Source: Akkermansiaceae bacterium (GTDB lineage Bacteria > Verrucomicrobiota > Verrucomicrobiia > Verrucomicrobiales > Akkermansiaceae). Taken from it: a stretch of DNA of 64,000 nucleotides. Made by a program: the position numbers and the translations under genes. Shown here in pieces: positions 1-10,140 of this stretch; position 1 is the stretch's first letter, and every line of letters starts with the position of its first letter. Below the pieces are notes generated by a model that saw nothing but the letters and a program-made list of their open reading frames with translations, ran no database searches and had not been told where the DNA came from. The stretch covers positions 558,001 to 622,000 of the forward strand of contig CAJJBQ010000001.1 of the NCBI GenBank assembly GCA_905182405.1, in the 5' to 3' direction.

Positions 1-96
1 GAGCTGGGCTTCGAGTTCAGCAAAGTACTCGATGTTTATGGTGATCGGTCGGCGGATTTTGTGCTGAGCGATGCTCCGGTTTATTTGGTGCGGTAG
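1..96 (+). CDS. C-terminal end of an unidentified protein (partial)
   Basis: An open frame runs in from the left edge and stops at TAG 94-96, giving the last 31 residues, which end in the sequence APVYLVR. The acidic and aromatic tail resembles the closing strand of a beta-sandwich domain, but there is too little to name a family. It is followed by about 165 bp before the convergent acyltransferase gene. Confidence 0.5.
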   Translation, partial: ELGFEFSKVLDVYGDRSADFVLSDAPVYLVR

Positions 97-263
97 CGGT
101 TTCTTAAGAGCACTTTTTCTGCTCCTATATTGCGCTTTGTTGTCAGCATGTCTGTCCGGAATAGGATTCGAGCTTGGACGCAACACCGGTGGTTTTGAGA
201 GGTGAACCGATCGTTGGGATGGAGGGCGCCCGGGGTGGGGTCGGGTGTTGGAGGCGGCTTCTG

Positions 264-1406
264 TTAGAAGAGATCGGAGAGGGGACAGAGGCGGCCTTCG
301 AGGGATTCCTGGAGGGATCTAGGAGGGGTGATTCCGGGGGTGTTGACGAGGAGATCTAGGAGGGGAAGTTTGTCGGGGGTGAACTTGCTTTGAGGGCAGA
401 GCTGCCAGGTGACTTGTCCATCGAGCTGGGGGAGGTCGTGGAGTGGGGGTGCCTTTTCATCGGGGTGAAGGAGGAGGAGGCGGAGAGGGTTGGTGATTTC
501 CCGGGGGTTGATTTGGTTTTCCTTTTTAAGGAAGGCGAGGGGACGTCGGCAAGGGAGGCGCCAGCGATCCTGGAACCAGAAGACGTCGGCGGGTGAACTT
601 CTCCAGGCTGCTTCCAGGCTGTCGGCACATGCTTGGGTGTTGAGTTCCGGGACAGAGGTGATGTGGATGTCCCAGTGATCGGGGCCCGTGGTGGTGCAGT
701 GCAAGCCGATGACTGAGGATTTTGCTCTTTTCGCAAGAACGGGTGCAAGGGGGGAAAAGGTCGTGGGTTTCCCAAAAAAAGCGCAGGCCTCCCCACGATT
801 ACCAACTCTTTGGTCCGCCAAAATTCCGAGGACCCCGTTTCCGCGAAGAAAGGTGGTGAGGGCGTGGCTGGAGGAGTGCTTTGCGAAGAGCTTGAGCCCT
901 TTGCGGCTTCGTCGATCTTGAATGAGTCGATCCATGAGAGGATTATTAAGCTTGCGGTAGAACGCTCCGGTATTGACCGAGTCATCGATGAGAGGAATCG
1001 TTTGGGCGAGGAGTTCCCAGTTTCCCATGTGAGGGGCTAAGATGATCATTCCTTTTCCTTCTTTAATCGTCTTCAAAGCGAGTTCGACGTTGTGAAACGT
1101 GACATGCTTACGAAGTTCGTCTGAGCTGAGGAATGGAAGACGAATCGATGAGAGGAGGTTACCGCCATTGCGCTCGAAGACTTCGAGAACCAAGTTAGCG
1201 ATTTCTTGCGCAGATTTTTCCTGTCCGTAGGCGAAGCTCAAATTTCGCAAGATGATGTGGCGATACTTGGGAAGAATGTGGAAGGCGACTCGACCGAGGA
1301 ATTCTCCGAGGGAAACTGTGGTGCGCACCGAGAGTAAACGTAGGCTACTTTCGATTAGTCGATAAGCGCCATATTCGAGGCGGTGAGTGAATTTTGGGCG
1401 CGGCAC
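264..1406 (-). CDS. Lipid A biosynthesis lauroyl/myristoyl acyltransferase (LpxL/HtrB family)
   Basis: A 380-residue member of the LpxL/HtrB family, which transfers a secondary acyl chain to lipid A at the inner membrane. The catalytic HxxxxE motif is visible as HMGNWE at about residues 126-131, followed by the downstream DQR stretch (LADQRVG) typical of the family. Family members are usually near 300 residues. This one carries about 75 extra C-terminal residues of no recognised fold. It lies 12 bp downstream of a GT4 glycosyltransferase on the same strand, so the two probably form a small lipopolysaccharide operon. The family call is firm, the exact acyl donor is not. Confidence 0.85.
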   Translation of the reverse strand: MPRPKFTHRLEYGAYRLIESSLRLLSVRTTVSLGEFLGRVAFHILPKYRHIILRNLSFAYGQEKSAQEIANLVLEVFERNGGNLLSSIRLPFLSSDELRKHVTFHNVELALKTIKEGKGMIILAPHMGNWELLAQTIPLIDDSVNTGAFYRKLNNPLMDRLIQDRRSRKGLKLFAKHSSSHALTTFLRGNGVLGILADQRVGNRGEACAFFGKPTTFSPLAPVLAKRAKSSVIGLHCTTTGPDHWDIHITSVPELNTQACADSLEAAWRSSPADVFWFQDRWRLPCRRPLAFLKKENQINPREITNPLRLLLLHPDEKAPPLHDLPQLDGQVTWQLCPQSKFTPDKLPLLDLLVNTPGITPPRSLQESLEGRLCPLSDLF

Positions 1407-1418
1407 GGAGAAGGAGGA

Positions 1419-2474
1419 TTAGGATTTTTGAACGATACGGTAATATGCGCACAGGGCGCTCGCTTCACGTTCGATGGTGTAGTGGGTCTCGACGTGCTTT
1501 CGTCCCGCCCGACCCATTCCTAACAGACTGTCGTGATCCGCGATGAGGGTGGCAAGCTTTTCGCGCGTGGTATTCAAGTCATCGCAGGGAACGGTGAATC
1601 CATGGATGCCATCCGAAACGATGTCTTTCCAGGCTCCGGCATGGGAGGCGAGGACGGCCGCGCCGGTGGCCATGGCTTCGGGGACGGTGAGGCCGAAGCC
1701 TTCGTTCCGGCTGAGTGCTGCCACGAGGGACATGCCCTGAAAGAGGGCTGGGAGTTCGGAGCCGGGGCGCTTGCCGTGGAAGATGATGCGCTTGCTGAGG
1801 CCCGCCGCGGCAATTTTTTCTTCGAGGGACCGTTGGTAATCGCGGAACTTGGGGGTGGTTTCGCCGACGATGACGATGGTGGGGGCGGGGTTCTTTTTTA
1901 AAAGAGGAAGGGCAGCGTCAACGAGGAGGTCGATTCCTTTTTGAGGGCGCACGCGGCCGAAGATGCCGATGCCGTAGTCGCCCGGGAAGCCGAGCTTTTT
2001 CCAGGCTTCGGATTTACTGGAGGGCGGTTGGAAGCGGTTCAAATCGATTCCGTGGGGAATGATGACATCAGCCGGTTTATCTAAATAGGAACCGGCGGCT
2101 GAGCCGGTGGTAATGATTCCGTCCATCCTGCGGATGAGGGCCTTGGTGAAGCGGGAGTGGTTGCGCTGGGCGGTAGAGGTGAAGATGATTTTGATTTTTG
2201 CTCCGAGGAGTTTTTTGGCGCTGAGGGCTTGGAGCATTTCGTCATTCCGACGGGCATGAAAGACGCGCGGAAGTCCATCTGGTAGCAGTTCACGACAGAG
2301 GCGGGTGAATTCGCGAAAGGTGAGGAAGGGGGCTCCATCAGGAAGGTGGTGTGGCCCGAGAACGGTAAGAGGGACGCGGGCGCTGACCTCGGGAAATGTC
2401 TGAAGCATCGTCGATGTGACACCCGAGAATCGTCGATTCGAGTTGCCGAGGATGACTTCGGGAGTGGGGGTCAT
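1419..2474 (-). CDS. Glycosyltransferase family 4 (LPS-type)
   Basis: A 351-residue GT-B fold glycosyltransferase. The C-terminal half has the GT4 signatures: a conserved IIPHGIDLNRF segment, then GRVRPQKG, then the nucleotide-sugar binding EGFGLTVPEAMA motif (E-x7-E). The N-terminal acceptor domain is short. Being immediately upstream of the lipid A acyltransferase gene points to a role in lipopolysaccharide core assembly; this is inferred from context. Acceptor and sugar cannot be read from the sequence. The GTG/ATG choice is not ambiguous because the ATG at 2474 gives a complete first beta strand. Confidence 0.85.
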   Translation of the reverse strand: MTPTPEVILGNSNRRFSGVTSTMLQTFPEVSARVPLTVLGPHHLPDGAPFLTFREFTRLCRELLPDGLPRVFHARRNDEMLQALSAKKLLGAKIKIIFTSTAQRNHSRFTKALIRRMDGIITTGSAAGSYLDKPADVIIPHGIDLNRFQPPSSKSEAWKKLGFPGDYGIGIFGRVRPQKGIDLLVDAALPLLKKNPAPTIVIVGETTPKFRDYQRSLEEKIAAAGLSKRIIFHGKRPGSELPALFQGMSLVAALSRNEGFGLTVPEAMATGAAVLASHAGAWKDIVSDGIHGFTVPCDDLNTTREKLATLIADHDSLLGMGRAGRKHVETHYTIEREASALCAYYRIVQKS

Positions 2475-2669
2475 TTTGCTGACAACGAGCTATCGGGAAT
2501 TAGCAGGGGAAGCAAGTCATCCCTCTAGTCTGCCTTTCACGTCCGGAAGATTGGCGTGAGTGAGCATGCGGCAAGCTTTGTTCAGAAAGGCTCTTGGGAT
2601 CAGGCGAGATGCGTGATTTTAGAAATCGATAGTAATCATATAAACATCGGCTCAGGTGATTAAGATTCC

Positions 2670-3110
2670 ATGTTGTATAATACCTCAATATCCCTCGCCA
2701 AGGTTACGCCATCCGCCGGAGCCTCCCAGCCCGTCTTTGGCCCCCAGCGACTGACCAATGGCATTCCTGATCGCTTCGATCATTTCCTGGGTTTTCCTAC
2801 GAAACCGAAACCGAAACCGCTGGAGATCTTGATCGAGATGAAGAAAGTAGCCACTCTGTCCCGCCTCGTCGTTTACGAGCGGGCGGTTGGAAAGAGCTGG
2901 GAACAGCATGAAATCCTTGTTTCGGCCGATGGAACCACCTTTGAATCAGTTGGAAAGACGGAAAAGGAGACCCGCGGGAGCGAAAATCAGGTCATTCATC
3001 GATTCGACCCGAAGGAGGTGAAGTTCATCAAAATCGTCACCGAAGGCTGCCAGGATCTTACCTTTCCCAGCTTTAGTCGCCTGAGTGAAGTGATGGCCTT
3101 CACGGAGTAG
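2670..3110 (+). CDS. Small discoidin-like (F5/8 type C) domain protein
   Basis: A 146-residue protein consisting almost entirely of one galactose-binding-like (discoidin) jelly roll, with the strands LEILIEMKK, ATLSRLVVYER, HEILVSADGTTF and VKFIKIVTEG. No signal peptide is evident, which is odd for a domain that normally acts outside the cell. It may be the detached C-terminal domain of a larger ancestral protein, or the start may be wrong. It sits just upstream of a large secreted protein that also begins with such a domain. Function unknown. Confidence 0.5.
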   Translation: MLYNTSISLAKVTPSAGASQPVFGPQRLTNGIPDRFDHFLGFPTKPKPKPLEILIEMKKVATLSRLVVYERAVGKSWEQHEILVSADGTTFESVGKTEKETRGSENQVIHRFDPKEVKFIKIVTEGCQDLTFPSFSRLSEVMAFTE

Positions 3111-3194
3111 GGAGGCAGATTGACACCTTTGTAAACTTATTCGATTTTCTCGCTAAGTTTTGCGGCGTGATGTGCGTAACGGTACCTCACGCAT

Positions 3195-6100
3195 ATGAAG
3201 ATAGTTTCAACGATCCTTCTCCTTTCCTCCCTGATTTCTGCGGCCGCGCCGTCGATTGATGCCCGCTATGTTCGAATCGAACTTCCGGGTAAAGGAAAGA
3301 CTCTAACACTCGCCGAAGTCGAAGTTCTTTCCGGGGGCAAAAATATGGCCCGCTCCGGTAAAGCGACCCAATCCAGCGATTCGAATAACGGCACCGCTGA
3401 TCGTGCCATCGATGGCAATAAGAGCCCAAGTTTCACCAACAATGGTCAGACCCACACCCAGCAAAACTCGGAAAACCCTTGGTGGGAGCTCGATCTTGGG
3501 AAGAGCTCGAAGATCGAGTTGGTGACTATCTGGAATCGCGGTGAAAGCCTTGGGAGTCGACTCGACGGCTTCACCTTCACGCTCCTCGATGCAAAACGGA
3601 AGAAAGTCTTCCAAAAAAAGGGGGTCAAAGCGCCCGAATTCTCAGCTGATGTTGATTTTCGTATCGGAGGAGAAGTCAGCTATCGCGATGCCAATGGAAA
3701 GACCGCCAAGGTTGTCCAGGTTCCAAGCGACTATCGCGATCCTTCTCCCTTCAAGTTTAAAAAAGGCGACACGGTTGCGATCATTGGAAACAGCCTCGCC
3801 GAGCGCATGCAGCACGACGGGTGGCTGGAGGCTCTCATCCAATCCGAGGTTCCTGGAATGGAGCTTAGCTTCCGAAACATGAGTCTCAGTGGCGACCGGG
3901 CGAACAAGTATCCCCGTTCCAAGGGTTTTACTCCCATGCCTGCCTATCTTCAACATGTCGGCGCGGATGTCGTGATCGCGATGTTTGGATACAACGAATC
4001 CTTCGACACCAAGCCTGAGGACTACGCCAAGCAATTGGCTGAACTCGTGAACGGCTTGCGTAAGGCCCAGCCCAATGGCGGAAGTCCTCCTCGGATCGTT
4101 CTTGCGAGTCCGATTGCCCACGAAAATCTCAAGGACAAGAATCTTCCCAATGGCCGGGCCAACAACAAGCGCCTCCTCGCCATCACCGAAGCAACCCGCC
4201 TGGCCGCTCTGCAAAATGGCGTTGCCTTCCTTGACCTTTTCAACCCCTCGCTGAAACTCTACTCCACCAGCAATATTCCGCTGACCTTGAATGGCATCCA
4301 TTTGAATCAGGATGGAAATCGCATGGTCGGCGAGGTGATTGCCAAAGCGCTTTTAAGGAAAGAAGTAAATGCTTCACCGAGTCATCAAGCTCTCCGCAAG
4401 GCAGTGACCGACAAAAACTGGCACTGGTATAACCGCTATCGGGCGACCGATGGAAACGATGTCTGGGGCGGCCGTTCGGGATTGAGCTTCGTCAATGGTC
4501 AGACCAACAAGGACGTGCTGGGTCACGAACTTAAGATGCTCGACGTCACCACTGCGAATCGCGACAAAAAGATTTGGGCGCGCGCCGCTGGAAAAGATCT
4601 GAAGGTCGATGATTCGAATGTCCCCGCTGCAATTCCAGTCATTTCAAACGTTGGTGGTGGTTCTCGCAGCTCAAGTGCGGCGAAAGAAGGCAACCTCAAG
4701 TATCTCGATGGCAAAGAAGCGATCTCCAAAATGCACCTGGCCAAGGGATTCAAGATGAATCTTTTTGCCGATGAGAAAAAGTTCCCTCAAATGGCCAATC
4801 CGGTCCAGATGCAGGTCGACACCAAAGGGCGCCTCTGGGCTGCAGCTTGGGCCACTTATCCCAAGTGGGAGCCGCTCAAGGAAATGAACGATGCTCTGCT
4901 CATCTTTGAAGATGACGACAATGATGGTGTGGCAGACCGTGTGAAGGAATTCGCGAAGGTCCACAACCCGCTCGGTTTTGAATTCTGGAATGGCGGAGTG
5001 ATTGTGACCTCCCAGCCTGATATCCTTTTCCTAAAGGACACCGATGGTGACGATGTTGCGGACGTGCGCTACGTTATCATGCAGGGTGTGGGCTCATCCG
5101 ACACGCACCACGCTGCCAACAATCTCATCTTCGGCCCTGACGGCGGGATCTATTGGCAGAGTGGTATCTTCCTCCACCACAATCACGAAACTCCTTGGGG
5201 TCCTTCGTTGAGCACCGGTGCTTCCGGAATGTATCGCTTCGATCCACGTCGTTTTACGATTACTTTCCACGCCGGGAACAGTCCGAATCCTCACGGAACC
5301 AGCTTTGACCAGTGGGGATACCTATATGCCAATGACGGAACCGGTGGGCGCTCCTACCAGGTGCGTCCTGAAGGAAAGGGCTTCAAAATGTTCCCGCTCT
5401 TGAACAAAGAAGTCCGTCCGGTCTCTGCTGATGAGATCGTTTCCAGCAGCCACTTCCCCGATGAGATGCAGCAAAACTTCCTCGTCTGCAACACGATCGG
5501 CTATCTCGGCCTCAAGCAGTATAAGCTTCACCGCGACGGCTTTGAGGATAAGAAATACAAGTTTGGTGAAGTCTGGGGAACTCCTGCTGAGGAATTGCTC
5601 TACAGCGACGACAAGAACTTCCGACCTACGGATGCGATCTTCGGTGGAGACGGCGCACTCTATGTTGCTGACTGGCACAACGTCATCATCGGTCATATGC
5701 AGCACAACGTGCGCGACCCGAATCGTGATAAGAAGCACGGTCGAATCTATCGTATGACCTACGAGGGACGCCCGCTGCAAAAGCCTGTGAAGATCGATGG
5801 TGCGTCCATCACCGCACTCCTTAATAACTTCAAGCACCCTGTCATGGGTGTGCGTCACCGCACTCGGGTTGAAATCAGTGAGCGCGATACCGATGAGGTT
5901 ATTGCCGCGACCCAGGAGTGGGTAAAGCAATTTGATCCCGCCAAGAAAGAAGACGGCATCCCGCTTCTCGAAGCGCTCTGGGTTCACCAGCAGCACAATG
6001 TCAAAAACAACGATCTCTTGGCTAAGGTTCTCAGCTCAGCTGACAAACACGCCGCTCAAGGAGCTGCTACAGTGAAGCACTTCTGGGAAGTCGCTGACCC

Positions 6101-6548
6101 GACGTTGGGAACGCAGCAGATCGAAGAAGAAGTAAAAATGGTCACCTTCAAAGGAGGCATCGAATCCAACACTGCGGATCTCACGATCGTGCGCGTGAAT
6201 ACCATCGTCGAGAAGATCCAGTTCGATGTGAACGAGTTCAAACTGAAAGTGGGCAAGAAGGTGAAGCTCATCTTCGTGAACCCCGACTACATGCCGCACA
6301 ACTTTGTTATCGTGAAGCCTGGAACCGCTGATGCCGTCGGGAACGCCGCTATCGCTCTCGGTGCCGAAGGATTCAAAAAGGGATGGCTTCCGGAGTCTCC
6401 TGATATTCTTCATGCCACCAAGCTTTTGGAAAAAGGGGAAACCCAGGAACTGGAATTCACTGCGCCTACCGAGGCCGGAGACTATCCCTTCATCTGCACC
6501 TTCCCTGGTCACGCCGGTATCATGCGCGGAGTGATCGAGGTGAGGTAG
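3195..6548 (+). CDS. Secreted multidomain protein: discoidin, SGNH hydrolase, beta-propeller and cupredoxin
   Basis: An 1117-residue exported protein. A signal peptide occupies about residues 1-19. A discoidin domain follows (about 22-155). An SGNH/GDSL-like hydrolase spans about 186-390, with GNSLAER in block I, FGYNES in block III and the catalytic-type NGIHLN near 365. A beta-propeller of the kind called membrane-bound dehydrogenase in Planctomycetes and Verrucomicrobia lies at about 514-860. The C-terminus (994-1117) is a plastocyanin/azurin domain whose copper ligands are visible as His in MPHNF and Cys, His and Met in [10 protein letters not shown]. Relatives often end in a haem c domain; no CxxCH is present here, so the blue-copper domain may take that redox role. 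A good terminator follows. The substrate is probably a carbohydrate, which is inferred. Confidence 0.8.
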   Translation: MKIVSTILLLSSLISAAAPSIDARYVRIELPGKGKTLTLAEVEVLSGGKNMARSGKATQSSDSNNGTADRAIDGNKSPSFTNNGQTHTQQNSENPWWELDLGKSSKIELVTIWNRGESLGSRLDGFTFTLLDAKRKKVFQKKGVKAPEFSADVDFRIGGEVSYRDANGKTAKVVQVPSDYRDPSPFKFKKGDTVAIIGNSLAERMQHDGWLEALIQSEVPGMELSFRNMSLSGDRANKYPRSKGFTPMPAYLQHVGADVVIAMFGYNESFDTKPEDYAKQLAELVNGLRKAQPNGGSPPRIVLASPIAHENLKDKNLPNGRANNKRLLAITEATRLAALQNGVAFLDLFNPSLKLYSTSNIPLTLNGIHLNQDGNRMVGEVIAKALLRKEVNASPSHQALRKAVTDKNWHWYNRYRATDGNDVWGGRSGLSFVNGQTNKDVLGHELKMLDVTTANRDKKIWARAAGKDLKVDDSNVPAAIPVISNVGGGSRSSSAAKEGNLKYLDGKEAISKMHLAKGFKMNLFADEKKFPQMANPVQMQVDTKGRLWAAAWATYPKWEPLKEMNDALLIFEDDDNDGVADRVKEFAKVHNPLGFEFWNGGVIVTSQPDILFLKDTDGDDVADVRYVIMQGVGSSDTHHAANNLIFGPDGGIYWQSGIFLHHNHETPWGPSLSTGASGMYRFDPRRFTITFHAGNSPNPHGTSFDQWGYLYANDGTGGRSYQVRPEGKGFKMFPLLNKEVRPVSADEIVSSSHFPDEMQQNFLVCNTIGYLGLKQYKLHRDGFEDKKYKFGEVWGTPAEELLYSDDKNFRPTDAIFGGDGALYVADWHNVIIGHMQHNVRDPNRDKKHGRIYRMTYEGRPLQKPVKIDGASITALLNNFKHPVMGVRHRTRVEISERDTDEVIAATQEWVKQFDPAKKEDGIPLLEALWVHQQHNVKNNDLLAKVLSSADKHAAQGAATVKHFWEVADPTLGTQQIEEEVKMVTFKGGIESNTADLTIVRVNTIVEKIQFDVNEFKLKVGKKVKLIFVNPDYMPHNFVIVKPGTADAVGNAAIALGAEGFKKGWLPESPDILHATKLLEKGETQELEFTAPTEAGDYPFICTFPGHAGIMRGVIEVR

Positions 6549-6574
6549 AATCAGAAAATCCTGTTAGAATTTAG

Positions 6575-6610
6575 AGAGGAGTTTCCTATACTGGGAGGCT
6601 CCTCTTTTTT
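6575..6610 (+). terminator. Rho-independent terminator after the 1117-residue protein
   Basis: A 7-bp stem AGAGGAG / CTCCTCT (6575-6581 with 6599-6605) is followed directly by a run of T to 6610. Confidence 0.75.
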
Positions 6611-6680
6611 GGTGCGGATGCTTGTTTTCTATTCAATCCCGATGGCATTTCCCCCTGCGATGTAGACTTACGAAGTCACG

Positions 6681-6721
6681 CTGCAGAAAAAAAAGCCCGG
6701 CCCTTGCGAGGCGGGCTTTTT
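6681..6721 (-). terminator. Terminator of pgk
   Basis: On the minus strand a GC-rich hairpin (stem arms at 6691-6699 and 6712-6720) ends in a run of eight T residues just downstream of pgk. The A-rich opposite side makes it weaker for the facing gene. Confidence 0.75.
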
Positions 6722-6743
6722 GGAAGATTGGTGATTGTTTTCC

Positions 6744-7943
6744 TTACTTCTCGCTGAGGGCGGCGACTCCCGGGAGGGGCTTGCCTTCGAGGAGTTCGAG
6801 GGAGGCTCCGCCGCCGGTGGAGATGAAGGAGACTTTATCCGCAACGCCAAATTTTACGGCTGCGGTGACGGAGTCTCCTCCGCCGACGATGCTGAGAGCG
6901 CCGCTGTCTGCGATGGCGTTTGCGATGGCGTCGGTTCCTTTTGAGAAGCAGTCTTTTTCGAAGACGCCCATGGGGCCGTTCCAGAGGATGGTCTTGGCTC
7001 CGGCGATGACTTCTTTGAAGTCTTCGATGGCGACGTCGCCGATGTCGATGCCTTCTTTATCGGCGGGGATGGTGCCGCCTTGTCCGTAGGCTTCGGTGTT
7101 CCAAGTTTCGGCTCCTTCTTTGAACTCCTTGGTGATGCGGGTGTCGGCGGGGAGGAGGAAGTTGACGCCTTTTTCCTTAGCCGATTTGAGGATCTCGAGG
7201 GCGAGTTCCTGTTTGTCGTCTTCGACGAGGCTCATGCCGATCTCGTAGCCTTGCGCCTTGCGGAAGGTGTAGGCCATGGCGCCACCGATGAGGATGGTGT
7301 CGGCCTTGTCGAGGAGGGAGGAAATGACTTCGATCTTATCGGAGACTTTCGCGCCGCCCATGATGACGACGAAGGGTTTTTCGGCGTTGTCGAGTTTGAC
7401 CTGTAGGAATTCGAGTTCCTTTTCGATGAGGAAGCCCATGGCGGACTGGGAGACGTGGTGGGTGACTCCCTCGGTAGAGGCGTGTGCGCGGTGGGCGGTG
7501 CCGAAGGCGTCATTGACGAAGAGTTCGGCATCGCCGGCGAGGGCTTCGGCGAAGGTTGGGTCGTTGGCCTTTTCCTCGGAGTAGTAGCGGGTGTTCTCGA
7601 GGAGAATGATGTCACCCTTTGAAAGTGAAGCGCGTGCGGCTTCGGCGTCATCGCCGATACAGTCCGGGGCGAAGGCGATGGCGCATCCGAGGAGTTTTCC
7701 AAGGTGTTCGGCAGCGGGTGCGAGGGAGTATTTTACTTCTTTCTCGGCGGAAGGGCGTCCCATGTGGGAGCACAGAACGATTTTGGCACCAGCGGACCTG
7801 AGGTGCTCGATGGTGGGGAGGGCAGCACGGATGCGGGTGTCATCTGTGATTTCGAGGGCGTCGTTTTTTGGGACATTGAAGTCGACCCGGACGAGGACTT
7901 CTTTTCCGGCAACATCGAGATCACGGACAGTGAGTTTATTCAT
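6744..7943 (-). CDS. pgk: Phosphoglycerate kinase
   Basis: A 399-residue glycolytic enzyme that transfers phosphate between 1,3-bisphosphoglycerate and ADP in the cytosol. The N-terminal substrate-binding signature (LVRVDFNVP), the SHMGRP loop, the GGAKVSDK segment and the C-terminal nucleotide-binding GGGDS motif are all in place, and the length matches the family. It is flanked by its own terminator, and about 215 bp separate it from the oxidoreductase gene upstream, so it is probably transcribed alone. Confidence 0.97.
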   Translation of the reverse strand: MNKLTVRDLDVAGKEVLVRVDFNVPKNDALEITDDTRIRAALPTIEHLRSAGAKIVLCSHMGRPSAEKEVKYSLAPAAEHLGKLLGCAIAFAPDCIGDDAEAARASLSKGDIILLENTRYYSEEKANDPTFAEALAGDAELFVNDAFGTAHRAHASTEGVTHHVSQSAMGFLIEKELEFLQVKLDNAEKPFVVIMGGAKVSDKIEVISSLLDKADTILIGGAMAYTFRKAQGYEIGMSLVEDDKQELALEILKSAKEKGVNFLLPADTRITKEFKEGAETWNTEAYGQGGTIPADKEGIDIGDVAIEDFKEVIAGAKTILWNGPMGVFEKDCFSKGTDAIANAIADSGALSIVGGGDSVTAAVKFGVADKVSFISTGGGASLELLEGKPLPGVAALSEK

Positions 7944-8075
7944 AATAGGAGGGCTTTTGAGTGCCTGATGGTGGCGGGAGTGTCAAGAATGGAGGAGTTT
8001 GGAGAGGGGCGGAGTAAATTTTGGGTAAGGCGGCGAGGGTGCGAATGGTTGTTGTTCGTGATGCCTGGCACGAAG

Positions 8076-8100
8076 AAGCCCAGGGCGCTGCCCTGGGCTT
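8076..8100 (-). terminator. Strong hairpin downstream of the Gfo/Idh/MocA gene
   Basis: A perfect 11-bp stem (8076-8086 with 8090-8100, loop of 3) lies 59 bp downstream of the oxidoreductase stop and is followed on the minus strand by a short pyrimidine tract. It is a likely terminator without a long T run. Confidence 0.6.
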
Positions 8101-8158
8101 GTGTGAAAGGTATCTTTGGCTCTTTTGAAATAAGGGCAATAGGCCCCGGTTCCATTGC

Positions 8159-9547
8159 TTAGACTTTGGGGTCCCAGCCGTCCCGGTAGTTCCGCTTGAC
8201 GAGGCTGGTGGCGAGTGCGCTGTTGGTGGATTTCATGTTGGGTCCGTCCCAGTCGATGGGGTGGCCTTCGCCGACTCGTTGGGCGATGCAGCCGAGGAGG
8301 ATGACTTCGTTGAGGTAGGCAGCGATCTCGAAGTTGGAGTAGGCTGGCTTGCCGCTTTCCATCATGTCGAACCATTCCTGTTCGTGTCCGGGTGAGCGAG
8401 GGATGGTCTGGGGGACGCCTTGGCAGGCGGGATGCTTATCGGCGTGGGTGTATTCTTTTTCCCCGTTCAGTTTGACGTAGAATTCGCGACCGTAGTCGTC
8501 TTCTGAAAAGAGGGTGCCTTTGTCACCAATGATGACAGCGCCACTGCCGGGCAGTTTTCCGCCACGGAGTTTGATGACGTCGGCGACGACAGAAGCCTTG
8601 GGACGGATGGGGTCGAATGATTGAGAGGGGTTACCATCGTACCACCAGAACTTGAGTGGAGGGAGGCCTTCGCGCTCGGGGAACTCGAAGCGGACACGGG
8701 TGGTGAGGGGATAGGTCTCGTCGTAAATGCGGGAGGCCATTTCGCACTCGATGCGGGTGGGGTAACCGAGCTTGAGAGCGCGGAAGGGCATGTTGACGGT
8801 GTGGCAGGCCATGTCGCCGAGGGCACCGGTGCCGAAGTCGGACCAGCCGCGCCATTTGAAAGTGTGGTAGAGGTCTTTTTTATAGGGGCGCATTTGGGCG
8901 GGCCCGATGAAGCAGTCCCAATTGAGGCCTTCAGGGATCGGATCGGATCCGGCGGGGCGTTCGAGGCCCTGGGGCCAGACGGGGCGGTTGGTCCAGACGT
9001 GGAGTTCTTTGGGATTTCCGATGACACCGGACTGGATGATTTCGACGGAGCGACGGAGGCCATTGGCTGCGGATCCCTGGTTGCCCATCTGGGTCGCGAG
9101 TTTCTTTTCGCGGGCGAGGTTGCGCATGAAGCGGGATTCCCAAACGGTCTGAGTGAGGGGTTTTTGGCAGTAGATGTGCTTGCCCATTTGCATCGCCATG
9201 ATGGAGGCAACGCCATGAAGGTGGTCGGGGGTGGAGACGGTGACCGCGTCGATTTTGTCTCCGATGGAGCTGAGCATTTCGCGGAAGTCAGAGTGCTTTG
9301 AGGCTTTGGGAAAGGTCTTCGCCATTCTGTCGACGGTATTGCGGTCGATATCGCAGAGGGCGGCGATATGGCCTCCGCATTTGGCAGCGTTTTTGGTATC
9401 GCTATCGCCTTTTCCTCCAACGCCGATGCAGGCGACCTGGATTTTGGAGTTGAGGTTCTGGCCGCTCACGATGGCGGGGAATCCGAAGGTGGAACCAGCG
9501 AGGAGGGTGGATTTTTTCAGGAAGTGACGTCGGGTATCGATGCTCAT
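8159..9547 (-). CDS. Gfo/Idh/MocA family oxidoreductase with Tat-type leader
   Basis: A 462-residue NAD(P)-dependent oxidoreductase. The N-terminus has a Tat-like leader (RRHFLKKS followed by a hydrophobic segment), then a Rossmann fold with a GVGGKG turn. The conserved EKP-type catalytic motif appears as QKPLTQT, with glutamine in place of glutamate as in many secreted verrucomicrobial members. The C-terminal domain begins around DFGTGALGDMACH. Such proteins usually act on sugars or sugar acids in the periplasm; the actual substrate is unknown. It is transcribed alone. Confidence 0.88.
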   Translation of the reverse strand: MSIDTRRHFLKKSTLLAGSTFGFPAIVSGQNLNSKIQVACIGVGGKGDSDTKNAAKCGGHIAALCDIDRNTVDRMAKTFPKASKHSDFREMLSSIGDKIDAVTVSTPDHLHGVASIMAMQMGKHIYCQKPLTQTVWESRFMRNLAREKKLATQMGNQGSAANGLRRSVEIIQSGVIGNPKELHVWTNRPVWPQGLERPAGSDPIPEGLNWDCFIGPAQMRPYKKDLYHTFKWRGWSDFGTGALGDMACHTVNMPFRALKLGYPTRIECEMASRIYDETYPLTTRVRFEFPEREGLPPLKFWWYDGNPSQSFDPIRPKASVVADVIKLRGGKLPGSGAVIIGDKGTLFSEDDYGREFYVKLNGEKEYTHADKHPACQGVPQTIPRSPGHEQEWFDMMESGKPAYSNFEIAAYLNEVILLGCIAQRVGEGHPIDWDGPNMKSTNSALATSLVKRNYRDGWDPKV

Positions 9548-9584
9548 ACTAAGAGAATAAAACGTTAGAGTGGTTGGGGAGCTT

Positions 9585-10054
9585 TCATTTCCCCAAAAGG
9601 AATGTTTCTAACCTTGAGGAATGGCCCTTGAGTGCCTTAAATTTAGGGGCAAAAAGACGTTCGATGTTGAGCGAGAGGGTCGATGAGGAGACTTGAGATC
9701 TGAGTAATTTTAGTATTCCGGTGAGCTGATCGAGTTCGGTTTGAACATTGGCGAGTTCTTTTTCGATTTCGAGGACGTCGGACACTTTCTTTGCTCGTTT
9801 GAGGATTTCGCGAAGGCGATTTCGGAGGGCGATCTTATTTTGGACTTCGGCCTGAAGATCGCGTGTCTGACGGGTGACGTCGTCCTGACTGCCACTTTTG
9901 CGATACTACTCAGCTCCTCCATGAGAGGCTCTAGTGATGATGCGGGGACCTTCCTAGGGGCTTGGTAAACGTCTTCACTGAGGGTGGAACTCTGGAGGAT
10001 TCCTTGGTGGAAATAAACGAGGGCGATTGATTTTTCGGAACTATCCTTGAGGTT
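9585..10054 (-). pseudogene. Broken DUF4349-type gene
   Basis: Two minus-strand frames together give one recognisable protein. The first reads from about 10054 down to a run of four A residues (plus strand 9896-9899) and contains PASSLEPLMEELSSIAK. The second continues with SGSQDDVTRQTRDLQAEVQ and ends in a long coiled coil (VSDVLEIEKELANVQTELDQ). DDVTRQ..DLQAEV and the coiled coil are the DUF4349 signature. Restoring one A makes the join perfect. The N-terminus is missing, because an in-frame TAG lies at 10055-10057. The C-terminal membrane segment expected in the family is also absent. Confidence 0.7.
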
Positions 10055-10140
10055 CTATTTTAGCTCTATTTGGGAAGGGAGTATACTTAAGTCCCCAATC
10101 AAGGCGTAGCGGAGGCTGAAAGCTGCTACTACCGCTTGGT

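Noticed and set aside
5322..5996. A 224-codon minus-strand frame inside the 1117-residue gene
   Set aside because: Antisense shadow of the propeller domain, no family match.
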